Positions 39,577 to 52,299 of a stretch of 64,000 nucleotides of DNA are shown here, one piece after another (the first letter of the stretch is position 1; every line of letters begins with the position of its first letter). The notes under the pieces were generated by a model. That model saw only the letters and a program-made list of their open reading frames with translations. It ran no database searches and was not told the DNA's origin. Source of the stretch: Rhododendron vialii (taxonomy: Eukaryota; Streptophyta; Magnoliopsida; Ericales; Ericaceae); NCBI RefSeq assembly GCF_030253575.1, contig NC_080569.1, positions 9,865,001 through 9,929,000 on the forward strand, read 5' to 3'. Position numbers and translations under genes: made by a program.

Positions 39577-39606
39577 GCATGCATGCATGCATCTCTCTCT
39601 CTCTCT
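39546..39606 (+). repeat. Compound (CT)n-(ATGC)n-(CT)n microsatellite in the RBOH copy 2 leader
   Basis: A CT run (39546-39574) is followed by five ATGC units and another CT run. It ends about 60 bp before the start codon, in the homologous position to the CT run of copy 1. Confidence 0.85.
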
Positions 39607-39666
39607 TAATCCAAATTTCTAATCCTTTCATCAGAAGAAAGGAAAGCAACAACCTCATTGGGATCA

Positions 39667-40651
39667 ATGGACAATGCAGATCAAATGGCCAAAGGGGAAT
39701 CAGAGAAATGGATTCTCGAAAGCATTGAGATTGACAAAATGGCAAATGTGCCCTTCGACGATGATGAGCAGCCAAGCACGGTGTCAAGAAACACAAGTAA
39801 AAAATCTTTCACAAGGAACGCAAGTAGTCTAAAAAACAAGAACAGAGTTCCTAGTCCCACTGTCCCTAAAATGGAAAGGTCGCAATCAGGGGCCGTAAAA
39901 GGGCTCAAAACCCTTAGGTTCCTCGATAGGATGACCACAGGAAAAGAAGGGGATGCGTGGAGGTCTGTAGAGAAACGGTTCCATCAACTTGCAACGGTTG
40001 GGAGACTCCCTAGGGACAAATTCGGAGCCTGCGTTGGTAATTTCACAAACTTTTCGAATTTCTTCTTTTTGTGAACATTTGAAGCCAAATTCAGAACTTT
40101 TCGAGTTCTGTTTTTAAAGGGATGGGAGATAGCAAGGAATTCGCGGTGGAGGTATTTGATGCCTTGGCAAGGCGTAAGGGGATCGATGTAACCAATGGTA
40201 TAAATCTTCAAGAATTGAGAGAGTTCTGGGAAGACATGTCGAGCCAATGCCTAGATGCACGACTCGGGATATTTTTCGACATGTAAGGAACTTTTATCTC
40301 TCTCTGTTTATACACGTTGGGTTTGTGGTACTCGGTTGGTTTGTGATACTCGGTCAGTTTTTTATTCCAAGGCCCCAATTTTCTCTAGGAGTACTAAGGA
40401 TCCTTGGGTAATTCTGTTGATTGTGAAACCCTGGCAATATTTTAGGTGGCTAACTCTAGCCGCCTCTTTCTGGTTCTTCCACCTCATTCAAGAACATTAT
40501 CAAAACCGATGCGAGCCGTGCACTACGCATTCTTGTCAACCAAGCAAATATCTGTGTCGTGCCCTTTTTTGTGCTTGTTTCATTCTTCTTCATTCTATTG
40601 TGTGCCCATGTTTGGTAGCCGACCAATACATACATACATACATACATATAT

Positions 40652-40709
<58 letters not shown>

Positions 40710-43090
40710 ACCATAGTCATGCTAAAAAATAAAAATAACTTGAAGCTACTTTTTCAGGTGTGACAAGAATGGTGATGGGAAGCTCTCAGAAGAGGAAGTT
40801 AAGGAGGTGAGTTATGACTTGACATACCTTGTTAATAGTACCTCTTTTTCTTTTCCTTGTTCTTCATCTTCAGTACGTTTTTTTTTGTTTTTGTTTGAAC
40901 GGCCTTCATCTTCAGTAAGTAATTAATGACTAAAATGGAACCTTTTTTGACATTGTCATGGTAAAGGTGATAGCAATGAGTGCCTCTGCGAATAAGCTAT
41001 CGAATCTCAAGCAACATGCCGCAACCTATGCAGCTTTAATCATGGAGGAGCTTGATCCCGACCAATTAGGATATATTGAGGTGAGCTTCCCATAAAATGA
41101 TGCTTCCAGCCACGCTGAACTCCACAAATTCTTGTACAATCAAAAGAGGACCGATTCTCTGTAAAAGATGCGATCTGTACAGAGAGGATCATATTTTTAT
41201 TATTAGCTACACTTCTTTAAGCCCCTTTGGTTGGATGGTTCCGGTTTCTTACAAGATCTCACCAATTCTGGTGAGAGACGGGGAGAAACAAAAAAACAGA
41301 CCAATAGAACCACCATTTCTTTTTAATTTTTTACTGGTTCTCACATGTGGAATACCTAAATTTTCCGCTTTGACCAGATATGGCAGCTTGAAACTCTACT
41401 AAGAGGTATGGTGAGCTCCGAAGAAACCAACAAAATGGAGAACCGTACGCAAATGGAGAACAATACGCAGACACTCACAAGAACCATGATTCCCAAGCAA
41501 TACAGAACCCCCGTAAGCAAATTCCTATCTAAAACCTCAGAAAAATTCCTTGAGAGCTGGAAGAAGATATGGGTCCTCACGTGGTGGTTAACCATAAACT
41601 TAATCCTCTTTGTTTGGAAGTTCAACCAGAACAAACGCAAAGATTCATTCCAAGTCTTGGGTTATTGCCTTTGCATCGCCAAAGGTTCCGCCGAAACTCT
41701 GAAGTTCAATATGGCTCTTATTCTCCTTCCAGTATGCAGAAGAACCCTAACAAAGCTCAGAGAAACATTCCTGGGTAAGTTCATCCCTTTCGACGACAAC
41801 ATTAACTTCCACAAGTTAATTGCATTGGCGATTGCTATATGGACTTGCATCCACACATTAATGCATGTCACTTGCAATTACCCAAGAATAACGTCTTGTC
41901 CTCATGATGAGTTCAACCAAATTCTTGGACCTGCGTTCAGTTACAAGCAGCCGAATTACCAGGGCCTCCTTCAGAGTACTCCGGGCGCAACGGGGATTTT
42001 AATGATCATTTTGATGGCTTTTACGTTCACACTAGCAACGCGTTCATTCAGAAGGAACGTTGTCAAATTGCCTTGGCCCATCCACCAGTTGGCAGGGTTT
42101 AATGCTTTTTGGTACGCCCATCATTTATTGGTCATCGTCTACGCCCTCCTGATCATTCATCGCAACTTCTTATTTCTCACCCAGTGGTACAACGACACGG
42201 TAAATCTGCTTACATTACCATTCAATTCAACTTGTGAAGTCCCAAAACCCAGTACACAAATCACATATTCTTATCTTTATGGGAATGACTTCGGTGTCCC
42301 CGATCATTTTGGGAACACCGTAACTTTTAGCATAACAAAACCATTATGAGTATAACCAAAATCCATTACAAGCATAACAGAACCATAACAAAGCATAACC
42401 AAAACCACAGTAAGGCATAACTTATTTGTTATGCCTTAGTTGGGTTTGGTTATGCCTTGGTTGGTTTTTTGGATATTCCTTAGTTATGCCTTGTTTGAGT
42501 TCTGTTATGTTTGTAATGGGTTTTAGTTATACTCATAATGGTAAAGTTATGCCAAAAATTACGGTATCTCCAAAATGACCGGGGACACCATAGCATCATC
42601 CCTACATTTATATGTTTCTAAATTTTCCCCACAACAAAAATCAAAATGGATGATGCTATGGTGTCCCCGGTCATTTTGTGGACACCGTAATTTTTGGCAT
42701 AATTTAATCATTATGAGCATAACTAAAACCTATTATAAGCATAACAAAACCTAAACAAGGCATAACTAAGGAATATCCAAAAAATCAACCAAGGCATAAC
42801 CAAACCCAACCAAGGCATAACAAACAAGTTATGCCTTACTATGGTTCTGTTATGCTCATAATGGTTTTGGTTATGTTCATAATGGGTTTTGGTTATGCTC
42901 ATAATGGTTTTGTTATGCCAAAAGTTACGGTGTCCCCAAAATGACCGGGGACACCGAAGTCATTCCCAAAATCATAAGAGCACTACATCCATACTTATCC
43001 CTTTGCCATGCCCGTCTTTCCACGTTATGGATTGTGTCATTGACAAATCCCCATAAACTGTCATTCTTGCTTTTTACCAGAAAATCACTA

Positions 43091-43127
<37 letters not shown>

Positions 43128-45354
43128 AAAACCAAAAAGTTTCAACATTATTAGGAGCCATAAACTCAAAGTGCTAATTGAGTGTTGTTTTGGACCTTCT
43201 GCAGACATGGATGTACGTAATGATCCCAATTATTCTTTATGCCGGAGAGCGAAGTCTTACATCAGTTCCGGATCGCAGTTATCGGGTCAGCATCATCAAG
43301 GTACTTCTAAGCAACTTACAAACTTGTGGATCTAAATGCGTGTAAAATCATCCAAACTCATCCTAGTGTGGACAATAATGCAGGCTATAGTATACACAAC
43401 AAATGCTCTAGCACTATATATGAGCAAACCTCCAGGATTCAAGTACCAAAGTGGAATGTACATCTTTGTCAAGTGCCCAGATGTGGCAAGTTTTGAATGG
43501 TACAAACCACACATACTATGATACCGATCAAGATATTTATCTGTCTACGGTCTAAATATACACTAAAAACTGTTACAGGCATCCCTTCTCAATAACTTCT
43601 GCGCCAGGAGATGACTACTTGAGTGTCCACATCCGTGCCTTGGGAGACTGGACTACAGAGCTTAAAAACCAATTTGCACAGGTGAAGTTCATGTATTACA
43701 GTATTATTGTTACCATGCCTTGAAACAAAAACTTCATTTGTTCTGGCATATCCATATAGTATGGTCCTATGCCACCTAGAACGTGGGTTATTTCGGTTCG
43801 AGAAACGGCAATGGGATGCTACATGCTTTACATGGTGGTAAGATAGGAGTAGTTTTGTATAGATTACGATAATAGGATGTGCACTCTCAAGCAATAAATT
43901 TTGAATAAAATAGGGTATTCATTTTCAAATTACTTCGTAAACCACATTTCTAGAAGAATTATGACCACTCTTTTTACATTTCTATAGCATTAAAAAATGC
44001 AGGTCTGTGACCCTCCATCAACACAACCAAGAAGTGGTAGTCTAGTTAGAATGGAAACTAAAGCAAGGTCTAAAGCAAGCTCAAAACTTGACGATACAGA
44101 AGCAAGGTGAACATGGTCTGTATTGGATTGCTGCAGAGCTTTTTCATTTAACAACACACGTAATAGCTCTTCTCTCTTGAGGCAGATTTCCAAAGATTCT
44201 CATCAAAGGTCCATATGGAGCACCCGCTCAAAACTTCAAGAAGTATGACATTCTCCTCCTCATTGGCCTGGGAATTGGAGCAACTCCAATGATCAGCATC
44301 CTCAAAGATCTTCTAAACCACATGAAGCAAAGTGACAGTAACAAAGTGAGTTAAGATGAAATAGAGCTATAGCTTTGATGAAATAGAACTTTGGAGAACT
44401 AAATAACCAGATGGAATTCATACTAATGCAGGTCAAGGAAGAAGAACATCCACTTGAGGAGAATAAGAAAGGTCCAGAAAGAGCTTATTTCTATTGGGTA
44501 ACAAGGGAACAAGGCTCATTTGATTGGTTCAGAGGTGTCATGGATGATATTGCAGACTATGACCAAAATGTGGGGTTTGAAATATGAACCCGTATTTGCT
44601 TCAAGTTATCAGAATCTATTTCCTATCTTCATTTTTTAAAAACATGAAAATTTTTGGAACACTTGTTGAAACTTACTACCGAATAATATTATGGGAAGAA
44701 ACATTTTTAGAAAACAGTAGAGAGATTCGTCAATTTGTAGATAGTATTTCTTGAAAAAGAATGGCATACAAGACGATGAGTGTTTTTGTTTAGAAACATA
44801 GTTATGAATCAGATAATAAAAAACTGCAATCCAGTATATCAAACTCATTGGTATTTGTTCAAACGTTGCAGAATGTAATAGAAATGCATAACTACCTGAC
44901 TAGTGTGTATGAAGAAGGAGATGCACGATCTGCACTCATTGCCAGGGTGCAGTCTCTGCAGCATGCTAAAAATGGAGTTGACGTTGTCTCAGAAAGTCGG
45001 GTAATATTTTGTAGTGCTATGTGAATTTCACTGGATCATACTAGTCTTTTAGCCTTCTATTCTAACACATTGCTCAACAGACAAGAACACATTTTGCAAG
45101 ACCCAACTGGAAGAAAGTGTTCTCTCAATTAGTAAATACCCACCCATCCTCACGAATTGGTAAGCAAATCCACTAACCTTGCAACTGCACTATTTTGGTA
45201 TATGTTCCGATGTTCTTCATTAGTTGTCACACGTTGTGTTGCAGGTGTCTTCTACTGTGGAAGCTCTGCACTTACCAAACCACTACAGAAGCTTTGCCAG
45301 GAGTTTAGCCTAAACTCATCCACCCGTTTCCATTTCCACAAGGAAAACTTCTAG
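39667..45354 (+). CDS. Respiratory burst oxidase (RBOHH/J-like NADPH oxidase), tandem copy 2
   Basis: Exons: 39667-40036, 40120-40282, 40758-40806, 40967-41080, 41378-42199, 43205-43300, 43384-43499, 43579-43681, 44003-44106, 44186-44345, 44432-44569, 44872-45000, 45081-45159, 45245-45354; all GT-AG, 850 aa. Exon structure matches copy 1, so the pair arose by tandem duplication. The exon 2 peptides differ at 8 of 54 residues. EF-hand [12 protein letters not shown], haem histidines, [36 protein letters not shown] and FHKENF are intact. Differences: a near-repeat [12 protein letters not shown] lengthens exon 5, exon 9 gains residues with a KARSKASSK repeat, MWQLE becomes IWQLE, and the usual ALIAMVQ reads ALIARVQ. 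The start is the ATG in the same context as copy 1. Expected role as for copy 1. Confidence 0.95.
40622..40707. repeat. CATA/TA microsatellite in RBOH copy 2 intron 2
   Basis: ATACATAC repeats pass into about 20 TA units. Copy 1 has only a short TA run at the equivalent place near 29508. Confidence 0.8.
42281..42967. mobile_element. Inverted repeat of a foldback MITE in RBOH copy 2 intron 5
   Basis: The outer ends GGGAATGACTTCGGTGTCCC and its exact inverse at 42948-42967 bound two arms of about 320 bp that are inverted copies of each other. They are separated by about 46 bp (42602-42647) bounded by CCATAGCATCATCC and GGATGATGCTATGG. Each arm is itself largely palindromic (GGTGTCCCC...GGGGACACC), with many GCATAAC words. 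Even the flanks of the element are inverted with it, so an element plus flank was duplicated in inverse orientation. Copy 1 lacks it. Confidence 0.88.
43093..43122 (+). repeat. (CT)n microsatellite in RBOH copy 2 intron 5
   Basis: About 15 CT repeats, absent from the equivalent intron of copy 1, which reads TCTCTCACAATATAC there. Confidence 0.8.
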
Positions 45355-45428
45355 AGTTGAAATATCATATGACTAACAAGTTTGTCGACCTCAACTGAAA
45401 TCAAATATATTGCCTTTTCCATTAGCGA

Positions 45429-45671
45429 TTGCTGCAAAAGCGGGAAAAAGGATATATATACACTGGTCACTTTGGTTTGGGACTTAATGACATCACTTCA
45501 CCTTCCAAATATGCTTCCCAGGGTAAACTAGCATGTGGCATCACTCTTGCTGACGCAACTAAGTTACTTGACTGGAATAAGCTAGCTTCCAATGCTATGA
45601 CTGTGGAAAGTTTAACTAAATCAATTGAAGAAAACATAGAATCTTGTCTGTTGTCTTTTCCTATAATATAA
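45429..45671 (+). other. Unrecognised open frame downstream of RBOH copy 2
   Basis: The open frame begins at a non-ATG codon and contains YIYTGHFGLGLNDITSP and KLACGITLADATKLLDW, ending at TAA 75 bp past the RBOH stop region. It lacks an in-frame ATG near its start, so it may be an exon remnant or part of a former neighbouring gene carried in the duplication. The copy after RBOH 1 is broken. I do not recognise the family. It could also lie within the RBOH 3' UTR. Confidence 0.3.
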
Positions 45672-47330
45672 TTAAATAATACACTGAAAAACATAAGAAC
45701 AATATGAAAATAAGTGAGATCAATCCTTGATCAAAAAGTAGAACCATAAATTTCTAACAGATTTCAACAGGTATTTCACTGGCTTCACACCAAGTCGGTA
45801 CATACTATAGTGCCCCTGTGCATAATTACTAACCCACTGAAAAAAGAATGCAATATAAATAAGTCACAGGGACGAAATAGAAGACCTATGTTTCATAGAG
45901 CATTGGTGTATAGAAATTGTTCATCATCATCGACACTGGTAACAAGGAAACAATTACATTCAGGAGAAGAGGGAAATTCAATGTGTGCTTGGTGACATAC
46001 CATTTCACACTATCCGTCCTCCTTTTACTACTCCGAGGGCATTTATCATGTAATCAACTCCACACAAAAAGACACACAGGCATGCACTTAGGCTTGCAGA
46101 TACATGGAAGCCATTTGATAACCGGTGGACGCCCAATGCTAAAGTATGCTTGTTATTGAGACAGGGAAGAAAATAGAAAAAGGCTTTCTTTTGCAATGTA
46201 AAACAAGGGTAGGAGAGCATAGGGGGCTCAAGCATTACTCCACTTAACACATGGCCTAACGCTTTCAAAAAAATTCAACAACAATAAAAAAAGAATGGCA
46301 AAGGCCCCAATAGTCCGAGTCAACTAAAATAGGCCCCGTTCTGATGCTAAGCCTATGGCCTGGAAAAATATTAACCCACCATATAGCAGTAGGAGTGACC
46401 AACACTGTAGCTTTCAATATCAGCCGCTATGTATTGGTTTTCGGTCCTCTGCTACCTTTACAGCCTGATATACTGGTGGTAGCAAAATTTTTACGCTTGT
46501 ATTGGTCGATGCCCGATATGTGTCACTTGGTATCCAATTTTTTGTCCCCTTCACAGCCGTAGGGCTGGTACTAAACTGCTATGGCTGCTACAAGTGCTCT
46601 GGGGCCAAGAAATGATTTTAAAAAATTCATGATCGCTACACTCTAGTCCCACTACGCTCTGCGAGTGCCAACTCCTCTTGGGCATTTGGGGAGCCGGGGA
46701 TAGGTTCCTAGATGGGCCCGGCGACGCCAGTATTGCTAAAATTTTCCAGCCCTAAATTCTGTTGCTATTTTAGAAGTTGGAGCCTTTGAGAATGGATAAC
46801 TCGGCCACATCAAATGCTATTCCACGGTTGAGTTAGAGATTTCCCTTTTATCAGAAACAAATTAATAGCGGAAGTAAAACCCTTAAATCACGTTTCCTTG
46901 TCGTTCCCTTTTTTTCTCAGATTTTGTTCATCACACGAAATTAGTCAATTCAAGACCAACCAGGCAACCAAGAAAATGTTTCAACTTGGGTCTCATTACT
47001 CCTAATTAATGGGGTACTTTTCCCACTGGCAGGGGCAGACCCATGTGAAAACCATCCAAATTAATTGTATTGGGGTAATATTTTCTGGGAAGGAAACAGT
47101 AGAGAACTACTCAATGCAGAACTCTGACACAGAGCAAACGAATACTGATTAAATTTCGTTAACTTTGAACGAGAAAGTAGACAGAGTTTCAGTGGACACA
47201 TACCTCCGATCTCGATTGAAGCAGAGTCCAATTTACAGGGAAGGATTGGGAAGCTAGTTTGAAGGGGCTTCTTTTTGAGCTTTCGACAGGGAAGAGTAGC
47301 CGCTGCTGGCTACTCAGCCTACTCCTGTAG
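45672..47330. other. Intergenic DNA
   Basis: There is no convincing gene. It is homologous to the copy 1 flank up to about 45910. 46640-46740 is locally GC-rich but shows no protein or RNA that I can identify. Confidence 0.35.
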
Positions 47331-47541
47331 TAATTTTTCTGCATGTATAGCCAGAATACGCATAATACAAGCGACACTTCTCCTATGCCTCGCTTTTGTA
47401 GAAGGTCTTGTGTTCGAGCCTCCACAGAGGGCAGGTCCATTAGGGGACCAGGGCTATAGATAGCTTCTGGTCTCTTTATACTAACTATAACACTTCCACT
47501 AATCCCGCTGATATATATCGCCGTGGCCAAAAAAAAAAAAA
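47331..47541 (+). mobile_element. Candidate SINE
   Basis: A box-B-like GTGTTCGAGCCTCC at 47409 is followed about 105 bp later by 14 A's (47528-47541). A weak box-A-like TAGCCAGAATACG lies upstream. The structure fits a tRNA-derived SINE, but the 5' limit is not defined. Confidence 0.4.
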
Positions 47542-50500
47542 AGTACGTTGGAAATTCATTGAGTGGAGCATAAGTAATTAGACTCCGCTCCGCTTAACTT
47601 TTAGCATTTATTTATTTAAATTTTTTTTATGTTTATTAGTTTTGCGTCAATTTTTTATAGATTATTGATTGATCATCTTGATGAGACGAATCGAAAAAAT
47701 ATATTTTTTTTTACTTTTACTCAAATATTTTAAAAAATAACCACTTTTTAGCAAAAACATATTTTTTTCCCTAAAAAGTGATTAATTATTTCTCAAATAT
47801 TTGGATAAAAGTAAATTTTTTTTTACTTTTTCGATTTATCTTGACGAGACGAAGCGGAAAACCAAAAAAGTAAAGCGCAAAACTAACAAACGCGAAAAAA
47901 ATTCAAATAAAGACAAAACAAAAAAAAAGGTCCAAAAAGACGAAAGAGATCAAGAAATAAGTGAAGAAAGAGATCAAGAAATTAAAGTTTAATTGGAAAC
48001 AAAGTTCATTAATTGGTGTAATCCGAACTCTCGAAGGAATATAAAAGAGGACCCAAGGCTAGGCTTGTGGGTAGACACATCAACGAACTCATGTGGACGA
48101 GGACAATCTCTCAAATACACATGTTTGATGCTGACCCGTTTTTCTTTTCTTTGCTGATTCCTCCCAATGAAATTTTAGATTACACCGGCAAGAGTAACTA
48201 ACCTCCCATGAGATTTAGCAGGGACCTCCTTATAATTTCTAAAATATCATTGTGCCCCCTAGTTTTGTTGACACTTGACAGTGTAAAGATTCTTTTAGAT
48301 TCCGTTATTTGGCCTGAAATGGCGTTAACTGTGCTGATATAATGACCACAATAACCCGTTCTTATTCAAGCGGCCAAACAATGCCTTTCAAATTTTTTTT
48401 GGCTCGTCGGAATGGTGTTTACACGCGATCCGTACTAATTTTTTTAGTCCCTTGTTGTATCCATATTGAATAGAAAATTGATTATATATTTCAATTGGTA
48501 ATACTTTTTATATGTAATATGATCTTGTTAGATAGATTTCAAGTAATTTTGTTAAACAATATTATCAAAATCACCGAAAAGATTATAGATTAGAAGATAT
48601 AATCAATTGAAAAGTGACACGAACTCTCAAAAAGAATTAAATAAATTAGGGTAGATGAATATTTTTATAAATTTAAAAAAAATTTAAATAAATTACTGTT
48701 CAAAAAAAATATTTTTATAAATTTACTTTAAGATATATCTTGTTTTGTGTTATAAAAATCATATTTTAGTGGGAATTTTTCTAGATGGGATCGATGAGTT
48801 CCCCTCCATACCCTATCTCTGAGTGCTCTCATTGATCCTACCTTGAGTTAAAACGTTAATTTGAACAGTTCATTTTAAAGGATTCACAATGTAGAGAAAC
48901 TACAGAATTACTTGATCGTACGTAAATGGGTAGCTGATCAACAAAAACATGCTTTGCTTGATAAAATGGTCGATCTAGTTTCCGTTTTTATCTGCTATCA
49001 ATTTCTTTTTCTTTTTTGGTACTTTGAAAATTCATCTGCTATCAATTTCGATAAACTGTAAAAATGATTGTTTCACATGTTTATTGATGTCTCATCAAAT
49101 TGATTTTGCACACATATTTCGTTCTACGATCTATATGAGATGAATAGTTTAAATCATTATTTTAAAATCGGGACAGAGCCCACAAGCGAGGGTATGGAGG
49201 AGTACAGGGAGATGAAGGTTAAGATAAGAACCGATCCTGTTTATCTATTAAATTAGTTAGTATAAGCTTACAATATAGATGCTGCATGCATTTTTTCACA
49301 GATAATCAAACACTGAAGCTAGCTTAATTTCAAATTGTGTACAAAAGATCATTCATGAAAATATTTTTCATCTAAGAATTTTGCACTTGTGAATTGAAAC
49401 TAAAGTAAGTTTCTATGAAATATATAGTCGTCAATGTGTTTCTCTCAAAACATCACCGGAAAGGATCAATGGATGGCTCACTGATTTCATGTTCTTACTC
49501 AATTATATATAAAATAAAATAAAAAAACAAATTAGTACTTGCTCAATCTCAATTTATTTTTTCAATTTGAGAAATACAACAATTTTAGGAGTACATAATT
49601 ATTACACCTACTCTATTTTTCAAAAGTTATCCTCCAACTTTTTGAATTTTTTTTTTCTCAGCAACTTTTTGAAAAAAGATTACTTAGATTCAAGTACTAA
49701 TAAGGGACAAAATTGAAATTGTGCAGCTTTTAGAGCATCCGCACCAGTTTCTTCAAATTTTGGATCAAATTACCTCTTAAAAAATCACTTTATTACTTTA
49801 GCTAGCCACTTTTATAATATCTACAGCATCAGACTTTCTATTCGAAAATTATACCAGTAAAGTATTATGTTTTTATTCTTTTTATTTATTTATTCCATTA
49901 TGTTCTCTCTCAAGCGGGAAGCAAGTGGGTGAGGAGAGACTACAATGGGAAAAAGGTAAGGAAAAAGTAATATTTTATAGATTAGTGTGTGAATAGTGGG
50001 TCACTTCTAAAAGTGAGAAACTGTACCAAACTTTGTTTTGACCAAACAAATAGCAAGATTGATGTAAAGTGATTTTTGTCCTTCCACTCGGTATTATAGC
50101 GTCGTATGAGAAGTGAAGAGTGTGATGTGAATGCCCTTAATCCATTAGTTGGTCCTTTGGGACAAACGGAAATCACTGGAGTATTGGTTATGTCATCATC
50201 ATTGTTCTTGCTCAACTCAATTAATTACCTACGGTCAAATGATTTTGCATGCATTAATTGACTTGTATATATATACCCAAGGAGAAATTTTTGGGTGCGA
50301 GCCATTACCACGTGAAGATATCCGTTGGCGATTCCAGCCGTCCAAACGTATTTTGGACGGCTAAGATTTATTCTCTCTCTTTCCCTTCACCCGACCACTC
50401 TCTCTCATTTTTTTATCTCTCTAAAATCTGGACCATTCAAAATATATTTGGACGATTGAGATCCTCGATGGGTACTGTGTTCGTAGTACCCGACCGACAC

Positions 50501-50968
50501 CTAAAAACTTCTCATACGTACCCAAGAGTCCGACCCCGAAAAGCCTGATCTAGTGATCTCGTGTTTGTCCACAAAAAGATTTGATGTTACTCTTTTGGCA
50601 GCTTTACGATGTGAAGAGAGTAGAGAAAACGTACGTAGCTCAAACCAAGTACTACAAAACAAACAGTATATATGAAGCCCAAATCAGATTATTATTCGGA
50701 AACTAATAAACAGTACAAGTACTAATGGGGGTGACATACAGATCGTAGTGGGAACAAGAGAGCCTAGATACTAGTTTTAAGACAATTTTGATCTTCCTCA
50801 TTTCAGAGGCTTAGAGCTAGGAAGAATTATTTTGGTGGTAGCACCGTCACGTGGTGTCTAACAGTGGCTGTGATAGGACACTACATGGCGGTGCCAAGTT
50901 CACTAAAATAAGTCATACATAAACCACAAAAACCAGAGAGAGAGAGAGATAGAGAGAAGAGAGGGGCA
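47542..50968. other. 3.4-kb AT-rich intergenic region
   Basis: I see no gene. 49733 begins GAGCATCCGCACCAG, the end of the MITE family complete at 56196. 50310-50460 holds two small palindromes (CCGTCCAAA...TTTGGACGG and GGACCATTC...TTGGACGAT), probably eroded MITEs. It also contains the 3' UTR of the minus-strand WOX gene near 50968. Confidence 0.4.
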
Positions 50969-51892
50969 TTAATTGGATGAGGAATCAAGGAGGGAAGTGG
51001 TGCACTTGTCGTTGAGACCAGTGGCTGTGATGGGGAAGAGTTCTAGGGTTTTGAGTGGCTTAGTGTTATTAACAATATTGCAACAAGGAGGAGTAGTAGT
51101 ACTAGTCGGAGCCACATCCAGCATCATCATCATCCTCCAATCACTACCGTTCGTTCTCATGACCGTGGCGTAGTACTTGTCCATCTCGCGCCTTTGATCT
51201 GGAAGATGATCATCCACCCTCCACTTCGCCGTGTCATTACAGATCTAACACAATGCGAGAAACATTACGAATTATTAGTATTTAAAAAAAAAAAGAAGCA
51301 ATTCCCTAGTGCCAAAACAATGTAACATATATATGTAATGATGCATAACTTCCAAAGACAAAAAGCAAAACTAAAAAGTTACATGTTGAGTGTGTCCCTG
51401 TGGAACGCTAGCTCGCCATTCTTAGAAGTTATATACACCATTAATTTTATTGTTGCGGCTATTACAGACAACACAAGATGTACAATTTTATTATTTATAT
51501 TCTCAGAGAGGTGCAAAATAAAAAAACGGACTAGTTAACGGTACTACCTGAGGAAGAAAGCCGGAAGAGTTATTGTAATGGAAAAGTTGCGGAAGAACAG
51601 GCGGAGGAGGAGGAGAAGGAGACCCAAGGTAGTGAAGAAGGTGGTGGTGGTGGTTTTGTGGTTGCTGGTGGCGGATGATCAACTTCTTCCTAAGCCTCTG
51701 TCTATCTCTTGCTTTGTGGTTCTGAAACCAGTAAAACACATTCTTGCCTTCAATCTTGCCGTAGAGAGAGAGGTGGGCTGTGATCTGCTGTATCTGGGAC
51801 GGGTTAGGATTCCTGATTCCACCTCTGTACATCTCCTCCAATATCCTCACCTGTTCTGGGGTTGGACACCACCTTGATGATGATGAAGGCAT
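50969..51892 (-). CDS. WOX3: WUSCHEL-related homeobox protein, WOX3/PRESSED FLOWER type
   Basis: Two exons, 51892-51548 and 51244-50969, joined in phase 0 (donor CAG/GTAGTA, acceptor TTAG) give 206 aa. The homeodomain (about aa 5-70) has the WOX-specific extended form: [54 protein letters not shown]. The WUS-box TLELFPI is at about aa 181-187, preceded by [11 protein letters not shown]. Cys at position 8 with the PTPEQ context, [10 protein letters not shown] after helix 3 and the acidic/Met-rich stretch before the WUS-box match WOX3 rather than WUS or WOX5. A His/Pro-rich linker follows the homeodomain. Family role: nuclear transcription factor recruiting cells at lateral organ margins (leaf, stipule, sepal). 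Full-length, no defects seen. Confidence 0.93.
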
Positions 51893-52009
51893 TATCAGCT
51901 TTTTTTTATTTATATATGATTTTTTTTTCTTCTTTGTTTTAAATAGACAGAGAGGGAGTTACAGTATTTATGATAGCGAGAGGAGTGAGACAAAAGGCAT
52001 GGTACTTGT

Positions 52010-52035
52010 AGAGAGAGAGAGAGAGAGAGAGAGAG
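52010..52035 (-). repeat. (CT)n run upstream of WOX3
   Basis: Thirteen GA units on the plus strand equal CT in the sense direction of WOX3, about 118 bp upstream of its ATG. Confidence 0.8.
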
Positions 52036-52299
52036 CAAAAAGGAGAGGTAAAAAGATATAGCAAAAGGAGCAGTGCTAGTCCTGCGAGTACTAATGAATA
52101 GGGTGGGGTTTGGATTTTGAATGATTCTGTCATCATCACCTCATTATTTACTTCATCGCAGAGTGTACGGGATCGAAGACAAATGATACTGCAACCAGTT
52201 TTTATTGGAAATGAAGCTCGTTTGAAATAGTAAAATTTCTAACGATATCTCATCAATATATGTGTACTTTAAAATTAAACAATGTACGATTAACATAAT

